Positions 54,256 to 64,000 of a stretch of 64,000 nt of DNA are shown piece by piece. The stretch comes from Liopterus haemorrhoidalis. Lineage: Eukaryota > Arthropoda > Insecta > Coleoptera > Dytiscidae. The stretch is taken from positions 179,430,071-179,494,070 of the forward strand of contig OZ020611.1 of NCBI GenBank assembly GCA_963971575.1, in the 5' to 3' direction. The notes beneath the pieces are model-generated. The model was given only the letters and a program-made list of their open reading frames with translations, was not told the origin of the DNA and made no database searches. Position 1 is the stretch's first letter. Each line of letters starts with the position of its first letter. The translations under genes and the position numbers were made by a program.

Positions 54256-54776
54256 AGCTGCGTTCAGAGCCCTTTAAATTAGTTGACTGTTCACTGTGCG
54301 TTGTAGATATGTTTAGTTGATAGTTTTAATGTGAAAGGCAGCGTTTACAGCTAAATGAAATTAGTGCAATACGAATAGTGCGACAGCTGTGTGTCTTTAA
54401 ACCAACTACGGTGGCTTCGTAAAAAAATCCTACATAATTACCTAAATTGATCATATTTATTGTTCGTCTTTGTAATTTTGGGCGAAATTTGTTGTAATCG
54501 GCGCGATGACATTTTGTTAGGTTATGTAAAGGCATACAATGTGACCGTTCTCTCCGATGTAGACTGAGATAGTCAATGTGTTTATATATCTGTCTCATTA
54601 ACACAACTCACTAACTATAAGTTTGGAAAACTATCCACAATTGACAACGCATAATTTATTAAATTTGGAGCTTTGAACGGTTGCTCGCCTTACCATATGA
54701 CAAACTTGGTAGTGACAATCAACACTGTACAAGCTATAGTCTATAGTCAACTAATTTAAGAGCTCTGAACGCAGCT
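54256..54776. mobile_element. Harbinger-like MITE, 521 bp, TAA duplication
   Basis: Ends agctgcgttcagagcccttt and (inward) agctgcgttcagagctctta agree over about 34 bp and continue as aaattagttgact. TAA flanks (54253-54255, 54777-54779). The 92-codon minus frame inside shows no transposase motif. Confidence 0.7.
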
Positions 54777-54779
54777 TAA

Positions 54780-55257
54780 AGGTCTGCCTTGATTATAAGT
54801 AACTTTTTATTTTTACAAAATGAAAGTAGCAAAAGGAGTTTTTATTAATTCACAAATTACATCTGAATTTATCGTCATTTCTCATACGTGTGAAAACATA
54901 TTTTTATTCGATTCGAAGATCCGACTATAAAAATATATATAACTCCAAAAAACATATAAACTCAAAAATAACCCGTACGCGTGTAAACACGGTTTTTATG
55001 ATATAGACCGCTTTTCTGCACAAATGTGGAAGATTCTGAGATGCAAAACTAGACTTCGGCGTTCAATTAAAAGTAAGATGAAATTCAGTGTGCATTAAAT
55101 TCTCTTAAAATTGTTGCTCATGCCATGGCGCTTCTTCGTATCCGATGTAACCCAGTCTAGTGCGGATATACATCCGAACTTTCCTCGTCTTATTGCCCAG
55201 TATAAAGCTACATTCACGAGTTTTATATTAGCGTTTTTTTTTTTTTTTTTAAGTAAT
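54780..55257. other. Unassigned stretch
   Basis: Contains a T-run near 55236-55250; nothing else recognised. Confidence 0.4.
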
Positions 55258-55265
55258 ATTTGACA

Positions 55266-56252
55266 CAGGGATGGGATAACGTTTCAAATCGTTACGTTAT
55301 TGTATAACGGTATTTATTTTTTGTTTTCGTTACATAACATTATAAATAACGCTAAAAAAAATAATTGTTATGTTATATAACGTTATATAAAGTTATAATT
55401 TTTTTTTCAATGTAACTGTAATTACTTATACTGTAATGCAACGCACAGAGCGGCTTCTACAGTACGGAAAAAAAAAAAAAATTATTAATGAATTGTTTGA
55501 CAAAACTGTTCCATTCTGTTCCGTTCTGTTTCCATGCCTCGATTAGTATGGATTCAAAAAGCACTGTATATTAGTGGATAAATAAATTAAAAGACAGCAA
55601 TTTGAATTTCTTACTCCTTGAATTTATTACTTTAACATTCATCGTACAAGATTTTCAACTGTCGTTGATCAACTTCACCTTTAAGACATTACCAAGCAGA
55701 ATCATCTCAATAATCCCTTTGCTTGATTTAATCCCGATCATTACCCTTAACAAATTTCATAATAGTCATACAAAACTTGTTTAACATCCATGTAAATGTA
55801 TAAATAAAATTATTGCCCAGCTTGTATACTAAAGTTTTATTTTAAATTTAAATTTGATTAATATATAAGAAAAATACTGCTTACCTTATTTTAGTTTGCA
55901 TTGTTTTTTTGATTTGCCTGTTTTAACTTGTCTTAGTTTAAATCTAATCTCAAATTGCTTATAATTATAACCTTAAACGCTTAAATCTGCTTAAACCTAT
56001 CAAAACTGATCACAACTTGTTTTGCACCTGTTAAACAATATCATTTCAATATTCTGCGCATGCGTGACTCTTTTATAACGGTATTTTAATAACGTATTAA
56101 AAATAACGTTATAAAATAACTTTTTATGAATCGTTATTCCTTATTATAACGTTATATAACGTTATTATTATATCGTTACGTTATTGTATTAAAAATTGTA
56201 GTTGAATCGTTATTATAACGTTATCGGGTATCGTAACGTTTATCCATCCCTG
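55266..56252. mobile_element. hAT-like non-autonomous element, 987 bp, ATTTGACA duplication
   Basis: Ends cagggatgggataacgtttc and (inward) cagggatggataaacgttac, perfect 8-bp flanks ATTTGACA (55258-55265, 56253-56260). Both subterminal regions are dense in the word ataacgtt/aacgttat, at least ten copies, likely transposase-binding repeats. No transposase frame. Confidence 0.9.
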
Positions 56253-56260
56253 ATTTGACA

Positions 56261-56905
56261 TATTTTGTTCTATTATTTATACATTTGATTAATTTAAAGT
56301 AATTATTATAACCATATTATACTGTAATTAAAAACATATTAGGAGTAATAAATTATCTTTTAGGAAAAGATTTTTCACCAAAAAATATTTCAATCTGATT
56401 GAGCAGCGGATGTACTTCATCGGTACTGGTATTAATACAATCAAGTTTAGAAATAATAATTACGTTTAGAAAATTAAATGCAGGTCAATTTTGAACTTCC
56501 TTCGTATTATCTGTAATAATACGATAAATTATCAAAATTAAATAGTAATGCGAAAATAAAGTAAATTAATTAAACAAACACAGGCACAGTTTGGTTTGTT
56601 ATAGAGTTAGGATACATGATTATGCTACCAGCTACACATGGATGCTGTTTGAGTTGCTAGTCGGAATAACGCTATAGCTGCACGCTACAGGTACAACATA
56701 GATAATATGTTAGTAGCCTTATAGAGTAGTGATCCCCAACGAGGAGATCGCGAAGAAAAATGATGGCGGAAAATTGGATACATTTATTTACAATGAAATA
56801 TATTAATCAGTTGAACCTGCTTTAAAAAACTCTGTGCCTCAAAAACAAGCACAAGGTTCCTTCTGAATATTTGATATAATTAAAATTAATGTCTTTGAAT
56901 TATTC
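56261..56905. other. Unassigned stretch
   Basis: AT-rich; no terminal repeat or protein recognised before the mariner homology begins. Confidence 0.4.
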
Positions 56906-56907
56906 AT

Positions 56908-57755
56908 TTGTGTTTATTTGCACTAAATAAAATCCATGGAATGATAATCGAGAATCAACGAGTGACTAAGCGTGAGATAGCTGAGGCTGCGGGTATCTCA
57001 ACCGAATGGGTTTTCAATATTTTGCATGAATATTTGGAAATGAGGAAGCTCTCTACCAGATGGATGCCGCCTTTGTTTTCAGTTGACAACAAACGCGATC
57101 GTCTGACCATTTCGAAGAAATGTTTGGCGATGTTCAACCACGAAAAAAGGACTTTTTACGCTGTTTCGTAACCGTGGACGAAGCATGGATCCATCACAAC
57201 ATACCAGAGATCAAGAAACAGTCAAAACAGTGGACTGCTCTTGGCGAATCGAAGCCGAAGAAGGCCAAGATGGGTCTGTTGGCCAACAAAGTCATGGCCA
57301 TAGTTTTTTGGGATGCGCACGGTATCATTCACATCGACTACCTGCAAAACGGCAAAACGATCACGGGCTTATATTATGCAGAGCTGTCGGACCGATTCGA
57401 CGCCGATTTGAAACGAAAACGGCCATATTTGGCGAATAAAAAAGGGCTCTTCCACCAGGACAACGCACCAATCCACAAGTGCGCAGTCGCAATGGTAAAA
57501 CTCCATGAATTGCGCTACGAATTGGTTCCTCATCCACCATATTCGCCAGATGTGCCCTCCTGCGACTGTTATTTATTTCCAAACTTGAAGAAATATCTCG
57601 GTGTTAAGAGATTTGGGTCGAATGAGGAGGTCATCGCTGAAACAGAGGTCTATTTTGAGGACTTCGAGAAATCGTATTATTCGGAGGGCATCGAAAAATT
57701 GGAGAATCGTTGGACGAAGTGTATAGTTCTAAAAGGAGACTATGTTGAGAAATAA
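56908..57755 (+). pseudogene. Mariner (DD34D) transposase, 5'-truncated and frameshifted
   Basis: First frame (56926-57150): NKIHGMIIENQRVTKREIAEA, then ISTEWVFNILHEYLEMRKLS and SKKCLAMFN, the second helix-turn-helix region of mariner. A frameshift in the A-run at 57143-57150 moves reading to a second frame ending at TAA 57753-57755: VTVDEAWIHH (first Asp), QNGKTITGLYYAEL, HQDNAPIH (second Asp), YSPDVPSCDCYLFP (third Asp). Second and third Asp are separated by 34 residues. All three catalytic Asp survive. About the first 90 residues of a usual 340-350-residue enzyme are missing. Inverted ends were not identified. Apart from the single shift this is the best preserved transposase in the window. 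Confidence 0.9.
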
Positions 57756-58500
57756 ATGGAGTTTTGCCGAAAAAGTTGTGTTTTCATAAAAACTGTTGAT
57801 TTTCATGCGATTTTGGAAAAAAAATATTATCTTAAACATATAGAAGTCGACTAACCTCTTTCTCGTACTAAATACCGACGAAATTATGAAATTAGTAGTA
57901 GATTAATTAGGCACGATTCACACTACGCTTCAATTTTTATCCAATTGCCTCAAGAGTAAATCTGGTGCTGAGTGTTTTACATAAAAGATCTTTAATTTAT
58001 TTATGTTCGTACTGTACGACTCAGATTATGTCATAATATATTTTATTTATAATAATAGAATTGTTATTCCTACATAACAATGAGTTATATGATTCTGTGT
58101 CAAATAGCACTTGTCAGGCTAAATTTCATTATGGGGTGCAGTCAAGCTGACAAGCAACACTTGTTACACAATCATTTTATAAATAAGTAAATCTAAATTC
58201 ACCTCTTCTCTTAGCAACCGTTACGTCATTATTCCTCTAAAACCGGAATTGTTTTGAGATTATCATTCCATAATTCTATTTCTACCCGCTATAAATATAG
58301 CAAATATTTATAGATTACATTTCGTTATGTACTGGAATTATAAAACGTTGAATTTTAGGCCAGATATTTTTATTTACATACTGTTATGGACTGTTATTTT
58401 CAAATTATAAAAATATATCAAATATGGATATATTCCAAACGTTTAGGCGAAACTAACTGGAATTTTAATTTTTATAAGTTGTCATGAGCTCTTCTTTTAT
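57756..58500. other. Mariner 3' flank and unassigned DNA
   Basis: The first 80 bp may be mariner 3' untranslated region. The rest shows no feature. Confidence 0.4.
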
Positions 58501-58504
58501 GGTT

Positions 58505-58551
58505 CTACTTCAAACCATAAAAGATATGGCATCTTTTATGGTTTGAAGTAG
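58505..58551. repeat. Perfect 21-bp hairpin
   Basis: Arms 58505-58525 (ctacttcaaaccataaaaga onward) and 58531-58551, loop atggc. A second, shorter inverted repeat (aggctttt/aaaagcct) follows. Confidence 0.9.
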
Positions 58552-58628
58552 GCTTTTGCTAAACAAAATTATCAAAAGCCTCACTTAATTTGTAAAAGTA
58601 AGTATCTACAATTGAAAATCTAGTATAT

Positions 58629-58909
58629 GCTGTTCACTTTTGTAAGGACAAACTAGATCTGGTTCTTTTGGATACTTTTATAGTGTATTACTGACTTTAA
58701 ATGTCATTTAAAAAATTTCCTTTCGCTGTAAATCATACTTCATGTTTTTTGGTTATGATTATTATAATTAAGATATCTTTTTTTATTATGACATATGTCA
58801 AATTGACATTTTTTACCATGTTTTAATACCAACATGACAAACAATTTCAAAAGTGCAAACTATTGAAATCAAAAATTCCTCTTAGTTTGTTCTTACAAAA
58901 GTGAACAGC
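58629..58909. mobile_element. MITE, 281 bp
   Basis: Ends gctgttcacttttgtaagga and (inward) gctgttcacttttgtaagaa match over 26 bp with one difference. No coding and no certain target duplication (both flanks are TA-rich). Confidence 0.7.
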
Positions 58910-58937
58910 TTATATATGCTTGATTTAAGAAGTAGCG

Positions 58938-59391
58938 AATTTGATCAAAGTTTCCTGTTGAACTATTCCGGTTCCTATCAATGTACATTATTGAGATTTT
59001 TTTCAGATTTTTAGTTCAACCCCTCTGGGAGATAGGGTGGGGAACAAGAGTTTTTTGCCATTATATTGACAAAACCCCATAAATAAAAATGAGTTTTCAA
59101 AAATAAAGAGGCATTAAGAGGTTTCATTTGATACCCATCTCAAAATTTTAAAAAAATATTTATTTTTTCATTAAATACATATTTGTTTATATTTATCCCG
59201 CGCTGTATTTTTTGAACTCCGTTACTTTTCCTATATGTGGGTCAAAAAGTTGTACAAGTATTCCAAATTTCAACTTTCTATGTTCAGCCGTTTGGCTACA
59301 ATATCTACCGTACAGACAGGCAGACATATGAGTGAAGTTATAAGGTTTTTTTTGTAGTCATACCGTCAGACCTACAAAATCCTAAAAATTG
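58938..59391 (-). mobile_element. DINE-1-like repeat, family A copy 12 (5' half)
   Basis: Minus orientation: 5' end tttttaggattttgtaggtc near 59391, short CAGA tract about 59312, conserved blocks to 58938. The 3' half is missing. Confidence 0.65.
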
Positions 59392-60969
59392 ATCCACAAA
59401 AAAGTATTTCACGGGCCACAAAATCACATTTCGCGGGACACAAAAAAACATTCGCGGGCCACATATGTCCTTCGGTTCGTAGTTTGACTATGCTTGCTGT
59501 AGGCTATTTTATTAATACTAAGAAAAAAATGATTTCCAATTGATGTCGATTTTTACGCGATAACAACAAAAATATGTCAAGAAAATGTTGCACAGGTAGT
59601 ATTTGAGCTCTTTGTTAATTGCCATCACTTGCAAGACTCTACCAGGTCATGAAATGTGGGAAAATTCATTCTTTACATCTTTTTTTTTCACAATAACCTT
59701 TCGAAAAACGTGAAAACAGTAATGATATCCTGTGGTACTAGGAGACAAGTGATGTCGCCAGTGTTATTGTTGACATTTTGTTATTGTTTCTGTATATATT
59801 GTCAAATATACCTTTGAATAGATATTCTGTACTCGAATGCTGTACTGTTGCATAAACATTGTTGAAGTGATATCTATAAAAGTAGTGTTTCTGTTACTGA
59901 CTTTTCATGTTACGCAAGTGAAATGACAGTTATGTTTTTGACTTTTATACTTAAAATTATAAACTTTTTCTTTGAAATGGCTGTTAGGTAACGCTATACC
60001 TTACATAAACACTTCATCCAAATGCCACGACCTAATATTAAACTTGCTTCTAAGTTAAAGATATTGTTTCTTTTGTTTATAAGTTTTTATATTACAAAAA
60101 CATTTAAGGTTAAGATTATTGACCTTTGTGTTATATGCAATCTTTTAATTAAAGAGAGGTAACAATAGAAAAAAAAATGTTCTGCTTACTAAGAAAATAT
60201 ATTTTAAATAAAAATAGAAATATTAAACGCGTGGGCGCCCGCTGTAATGAGAAAGGGCTTGCTCACCCTCCCAGGAGTCTCCTCTTTTAAGTGTTTTACC
60301 CCAAACTTTTTTGTTTTCAAGTTTATTTATTTTTATATTTGTCTATTTTATATTTGCTAACAAATTTTAATTCATGTGCATTTACTCCTTTCAAGTTTGT
60401 ATTAAGGGGCCTCGCAACTCTGGGACCTCGGGCCTCGGAAAGGCTAAGCAGGGGCACCGAGAGAGGGCTAGGCACTGCCAGAGAAGGCGGAGCCCCCGGT
60501 AATACCATAAATCCTGGCCTAGAAAGACAATATTCCACTCCAACCCCCGGAAAATGATAATTGCGGGTCTTCGATAATTTTATCTACACAAAGAAATTAA
60601 ATATTTTTTAAAAAGAGAGCGTCATATTTGGGGCGCCAGGTACCTATACGCATAAACCTAGTACTTATTCGTATCACTTGAGTGACGTATAAAACTTAGA
60701 ATTCAGTTGCATACAATCAGTGAATTAGTTCAGATCAATTCCTGCTATATATCGATGGTGATTTGCTAATATGGCGTATCTCAAAATAGCGAACATTCCA
60801 ATTTCCACTTTATTATGATGTAAATACCGTCGAAATTAGTGTTGCACGATAAAAGAAATTCACAGTATTATTATATGTGTGTATACTATTTACACTTAAA
60901 AATAAAATGTAATACTTATAAGCACTTAAGTATTATATTTTTACCTGTTTCATAAAACCTGTCAATAAA
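59392..60969. other. hAT-like debris and unassigned DNA
   Basis: 59395-59480 repeats cgcgggccaca-type words seen at hAT MITE ends. 60400-60560 is an isolated GC-rich island of unknown origin. No gene is supported. Confidence 0.4.
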
Positions 60970-61234
60970 CAGGGCCGTGCCAAGTGGGGGTGTTAGGGGT
61001 GCACAGATCCCCGGCGGCAGGTCTTAGGGGCGGGGGAACAAACAACATTCTGGTCGACTTTCTTTAAAAAAAAAAAAACTTTTGGTCAACTTCTTTTTTT
61101 TAGAGAACAAACGAATTTCTGAGTGACTTCTTTTTTTTTTTAGAGAACAAACAAATTTCTGTCAACTTTTTTTTGCATCCTATTCAACCTTTTTTTTGCA
61201 TCGGGGCGCCATAACTCCTAGAGCCGGCACTGGT
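60970..61234. mobile_element. hAT-like MITE, decayed
   Basis: Left cagggccgtgccaagtgggg; right (inward) cagtgccggctctaggagtt. The flanks tcaataaa and gtcatgtg do not match. Two to three tandem units ttagagaacaaacaaatttc lie inside. Confidence 0.5.
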
Positions 61235-61425
61235 CATGTGTCACGCAGGAATTTTGACAACCTAGAAAAATCGTTATTCAGGGCAAAATTGAAGGTACCC
61301 GCTCATGGATAGACCTTCTAAAAGATGAATAGATGAAATAAAAGATCAAATAAAAGACCGGGTATAAACTAAAAGTCATCTTCAGAAATGCAGAAGATCT
61401 GCAGAAATGGTGTGTTTGTATAATA

Positions 61426-62532
61426 CAAGGTGTCTCAAAAAAAATTTTATATTTAGTGGATCGATTAAAAAAAAAGTAAGCCGTATATAGAAAAAATGTT
61501 TATTAATTATTAAAATACACTTTTTGGGGATTTATTTCTTAAAAATAATATCGTCTAAATGTAGACCCTCGCGTTCTCGGCACTCATTTAATCGAACAGT
61601 AAAATTACTTATGACGTCTCGGCAGGTGGACTCAGGGATGGCTGCCATTTCGTGACGGATATTTTCTTTCAAATGCGCCAGTGAAGTCGGTTATTGGCGT
61701 AAACTTTAGATTTAAGATAACCCCATAGGAAAAAGTCCATAGGGGATAAATCTGGACTGCGTGGAGGCCAATTTATGTCACCTCTCCGGGAGATCAATTT
61801 GCCTGAGAAAATTTCACGAACACGTGGCAGAGACATATTGGACGTGTGTGAAGTTGCTCCGTCCTGTTGGAACCATGTTCTTTGGTTATAGCCAGGAAAG
61901 TTTTGCAGTTCAGGTACCAAGAAGTTGTCTAACATCTCCACATAACGCTCTGAATTCACTGTAACTGCACGCCCCCTTTCGTCTTCAAAAAATTAAGGGC
62001 CGATAATTCCTCGCGCCGATATCGCAGCCCATACGGTCACTTTAGGCGAATGTAGGGGTTTCTGATGTTTGCGTTTCGGATTCGTTGCACTCCAGTAGCG
62101 GCAGTTCTGCTTATTTACGTGGCCATTAACAAAATGTTGGTAAACGTTGAAAATCGGTCAATCACCTGATTTACCAATTAAGCCTCTGACTGGCATCTTG
62201 GGGCTTTAATTCTTGCACCAATTGAATTTTGTAGGGGTGCAGCTTTAGGTCTTTGTGCATAATGCGATGTAATGATGATCTATGCACATTTAAAGCACTT
62301 GCGCGCTTCCGAATTGAAAGAATACTGCAGAATTTTCTACCCACTACAGTCGCCGAATCACCGTTTTTGTAAAACTCTCGCACGCATAACGCGCGGTCTG
62401 TCCCGAGAAACGCTCCATAGCGACTGTATTCCCAAGAGCCAGGCTACCGATTGGCATAACCCCCGCGCCCTCCGATACGTTGCGTTCACGCAGTAAGCTA
62501 AATAAATATAAAATTTCTTTTGAGACACCTTG
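61426..62532 (-). mobile_element. DD41D mariner-like element, second family
   Basis: 1107 bp with inverted ends caaggtgtctcaaaaaaaat (left) and caaggtgtctcaaaagaaat (right, inward), bounded by TA (61424-61425, 62533-62534). Terminal sequence differs from the element at 47766, so it is a separate family. Transposase remnant on the minus strand. Confidence 0.85.
61669..62383 (-). pseudogene. DD41D transposase, internally deleted
   Basis: Minus strand: MREFYKNGDSATVVGRKF (helix-turn-helix) runs straight into LNVHRSSLHRIMHKDLKLHP, skipping the linker, in a 70-codon frame (62383-62171). Next, in another frame, VNKQNCRYWSATNPKRKHQK and VTVWAAISARGIIGP, an in-frame TAA, then VNSERYVEMLDNFLVPEL, WFQQDGATSHTS (second Asp) and WPPRSPDLSPMDFFLWGYLK (third Asp). 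41 residues separate the last two Asp. The first catalytic Asp is not recognisable. The frame stops at 61669, short of the usual C-terminus. Confidence 0.85.
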
Positions 62533-62576
62533 TATATACGACTGACTGTAGTTACACTCGTCACGACTCCTTACCT

Positions 62577-62624
62577 GATATTTCTTTCTCGTTGAGCTGA
62601 GGAACTCGACGAGAAAGAAATATC
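62577..62624. repeat. 20-bp hairpin next to the DD41D element
   Basis: Arms gatatttctttctcgttgag (62577-62596) and 62605-62624, one mismatch, 8-nt loop. Confidence 0.85.
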
Positions 62625-63231
62625 AAAAATTTTTACAATGTTGATTTATCGTCGTTAAATTATATTAATGAACTATTTATTACTGTTCTCGTTTTAAGAT
62701 TAACAGAAAATAATATAATTAGCATGAAATAAGAACACTACGGTTTATTTTTAAGTAAAAATATCCACTGTCTAAATAAGCTTCAACATAACAAGTTGTA
62801 GGTCAGCTCTAATTCACTGTTATTAGCACTATCAATAATTTACCCTGACACGAGCTTTCATTTGATTTAGTTTGTCTTTAAATTTAGATCTGGAATGGAT
62901 TTGTATAATTTTATTTTAAAAATTCATATCCGGTTTTAGTTCAATTTAAACGAATCAGGAGACGAATAATAAAATAAGTTGGGAAAACGGAAATGTCATC
63001 TTTTTAAAGGTCATAATAAATAGGGGTCGTTAACGTTTCAACAGAAGTCTGCAGACTACAAGATTCAGCAAGTTTTTAATGGCTGCGGACTTTATTTTAA
63101 ATTACGTACATCAGTGGTCCTTAATTTTTTTGCCCCATTATTCCCACCTTCCAGGATTGTCTGACACATAAGGTGTATTCTCAATAATATTATTTATTAC
63201 TGAAAATTTATTAATCAATTTTTTTGGTACT
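62625..63231. other. Unassigned stretch
   Basis: cagtggtccttaattttttt at about 63112 resembles a hAT end, without a partner. No gene. Confidence 0.4.
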
Positions 63232-64000
63232 CTAAAACAATTCATTATAATCACTTACGGTTCTTTTAGTTAGAAGGAGCTTGAAGAACTGAAGAAAAGA
63301 TGGTCTTCGTCTACGCGCAAGAATCCACTCCCAACGCTTCTTGGGCCATTGGTCATCAAGCATACGCTGGAGGTGCCCATACCATAAGAGTCGTTTGTTT
63401 TCTATCGATTCTATGATTGAGTTTTCAACGTTCATAATTGCTCTTATGGTATCATTACGAACGTGCTCGAGTTTGGAGATACCGCAACTCCTTCTCCAAA
63501 AGTCCATTTCCACGGCGCTCAGTCGGGCTTTATTTCTTTGTGTGAGCTACCATGTTTCTAGGCCATAGGTACAGATACTTTCGACAATAGTTTTGTAGAT
63601 AACCGTTTTCGTTCTTTTGGTTATATTGTCATTCCACAATACCGGGTTTAGTTGCCTTATTACACACTTCCCTTGCCCTATTTTATTGTTGATATCATCT
63701 TCACTCTTCCCTCTATTTGATAGGGTAACACGTAGGTATTTAAATGGCAGTTTCTGATGATTTCATCATCTATTTTGAGGTCTCTTCCCTTCTCACCAAC
63801 AACGAGGTATTCAGTTTTCTGTGCATTCATTTCTAAACCCCATTTCTTATATTCCTCCCTTAGTTTCCTCACCATATAGCTGGAATCATCTTCGTCTTCA
63901 GCTATCAGAACCTGGTCATCTGCAAATAATAGGGTATTGCCTCCATGCCTTTAAGGCCCCTTCAATATATATATTGAAGAGGGTGGGAGCTAGATTGCAG
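63232..64000 (-). pseudogene. Non-LTR retrotransposon pol fossil, running off the window
   Basis: Minus strand from the window edge inward: APTLFNIYIEGAL (63960-64000), a frameshift, LLFADDQVLIAEDEDDSS with the catalytic FADD at 63916-63927, KWGLEMNAQKTEYL, a frameshift near 63750, then TKRTKTVIYKTIVESICTYG, an in-frame stop at 63548-63550, RLSAVEMDFWRRSCGISKLE and KRLLWYGHLQRM. This order is that of the reverse-transcriptase second half of a common insect LINE type with an endonuclease-RT ORF. The C-terminus is cut after EWILARRRR. The remainder lies beyond position 64000. Confidence 0.8.

Noticed and set aside
60291..60557. 88-codon frame over the GC-rich island near 60.4 kb
   Set aside because: Low-complexity Arg/Gly/Pro translation, with no start context or homology.

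Overview
The window looks like gene-poor, AT-rich nuclear DNA of an arthropod, most probably an insect. The evidence is the mobile-element set: mariner (DD34D), DD41D mariner-like, hAT, PIF/Harbinger-like, Helitron, DINE-1-like Helentron derivatives, CR1/Jockey-like and I-group LINEs, and a Ty3/Gypsy element. Coding remnants use the standard code. The species cannot be named from the sequence. I found no host protein-coding gene, rRNA gene, functional tRNA gene or CRISPR array. Nearly all recognisable content is mobile elements and their remains, often nested, separated by AT-rich unassigned DNA.

Only one element looks coding-competent: a Ty3/Gypsy LTR retrotransposon at 16.1-21.0 kb. Its two 225-bp LTRs differ at one base, and a single uninterrupted 1424-codon Gag-Pol frame carries every expected catalytic motif. 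Everything else is broken or non-autonomous.

Layout. 0-6.9 kb: Harbinger-like MITE, hAT-like debris, two DINE-1-like copies, one small hAT MITE. 7-10 kb: short palindromes, duplications and a stem-loop resembling those in Penelope-like elements. 10.8-14.5 kb: three clustered DINE-1-like copies, one split by a CR1/Jockey-like LINE. 16.1-21 kb: the Gypsy element. 21-28 kb: SINE-like pieces, MITEs, two hAT elements with perfect 8-bp duplications, tandem and direct repeats. 28.5-32.3 kb: a degenerate CR1/Jockey-like LINE and a second fragment of it split by a hAT MITE. 32.8-39 kb: Harbinger-like element, Helitron fragment, solo LTR, a non-LTR reverse-transcriptase fossil. 40-42.8 kb: a SCAND3/ZBED-like hAT transposase fossil interrupted by a second DINE-1-like family, with an inverted partner copy beside it. 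44.6-46.1 kb: a 562-bp palindrome built from two mariner 3' ends, and an I-group LINE fragment. 46.9-49.05 kb: a Helitron-like element carrying a nested hAT MITE and a nested DD41D mariner. 50-56.3 kb: two more DINE-1-like copies and three MITE/hAT elements. 56.9-64 kb: frameshifted mariner, foldback MITE, DD41D mariner, and a non-LTR pol fossil running off the window end.

The elements do not form a working pathway. The useful information is relative age (nesting), target-site duplications that define exact element ends, and several structures that could make hairpin RNA. Boundaries given with matching target duplications are firm; boundaries of old repeats are approximate.
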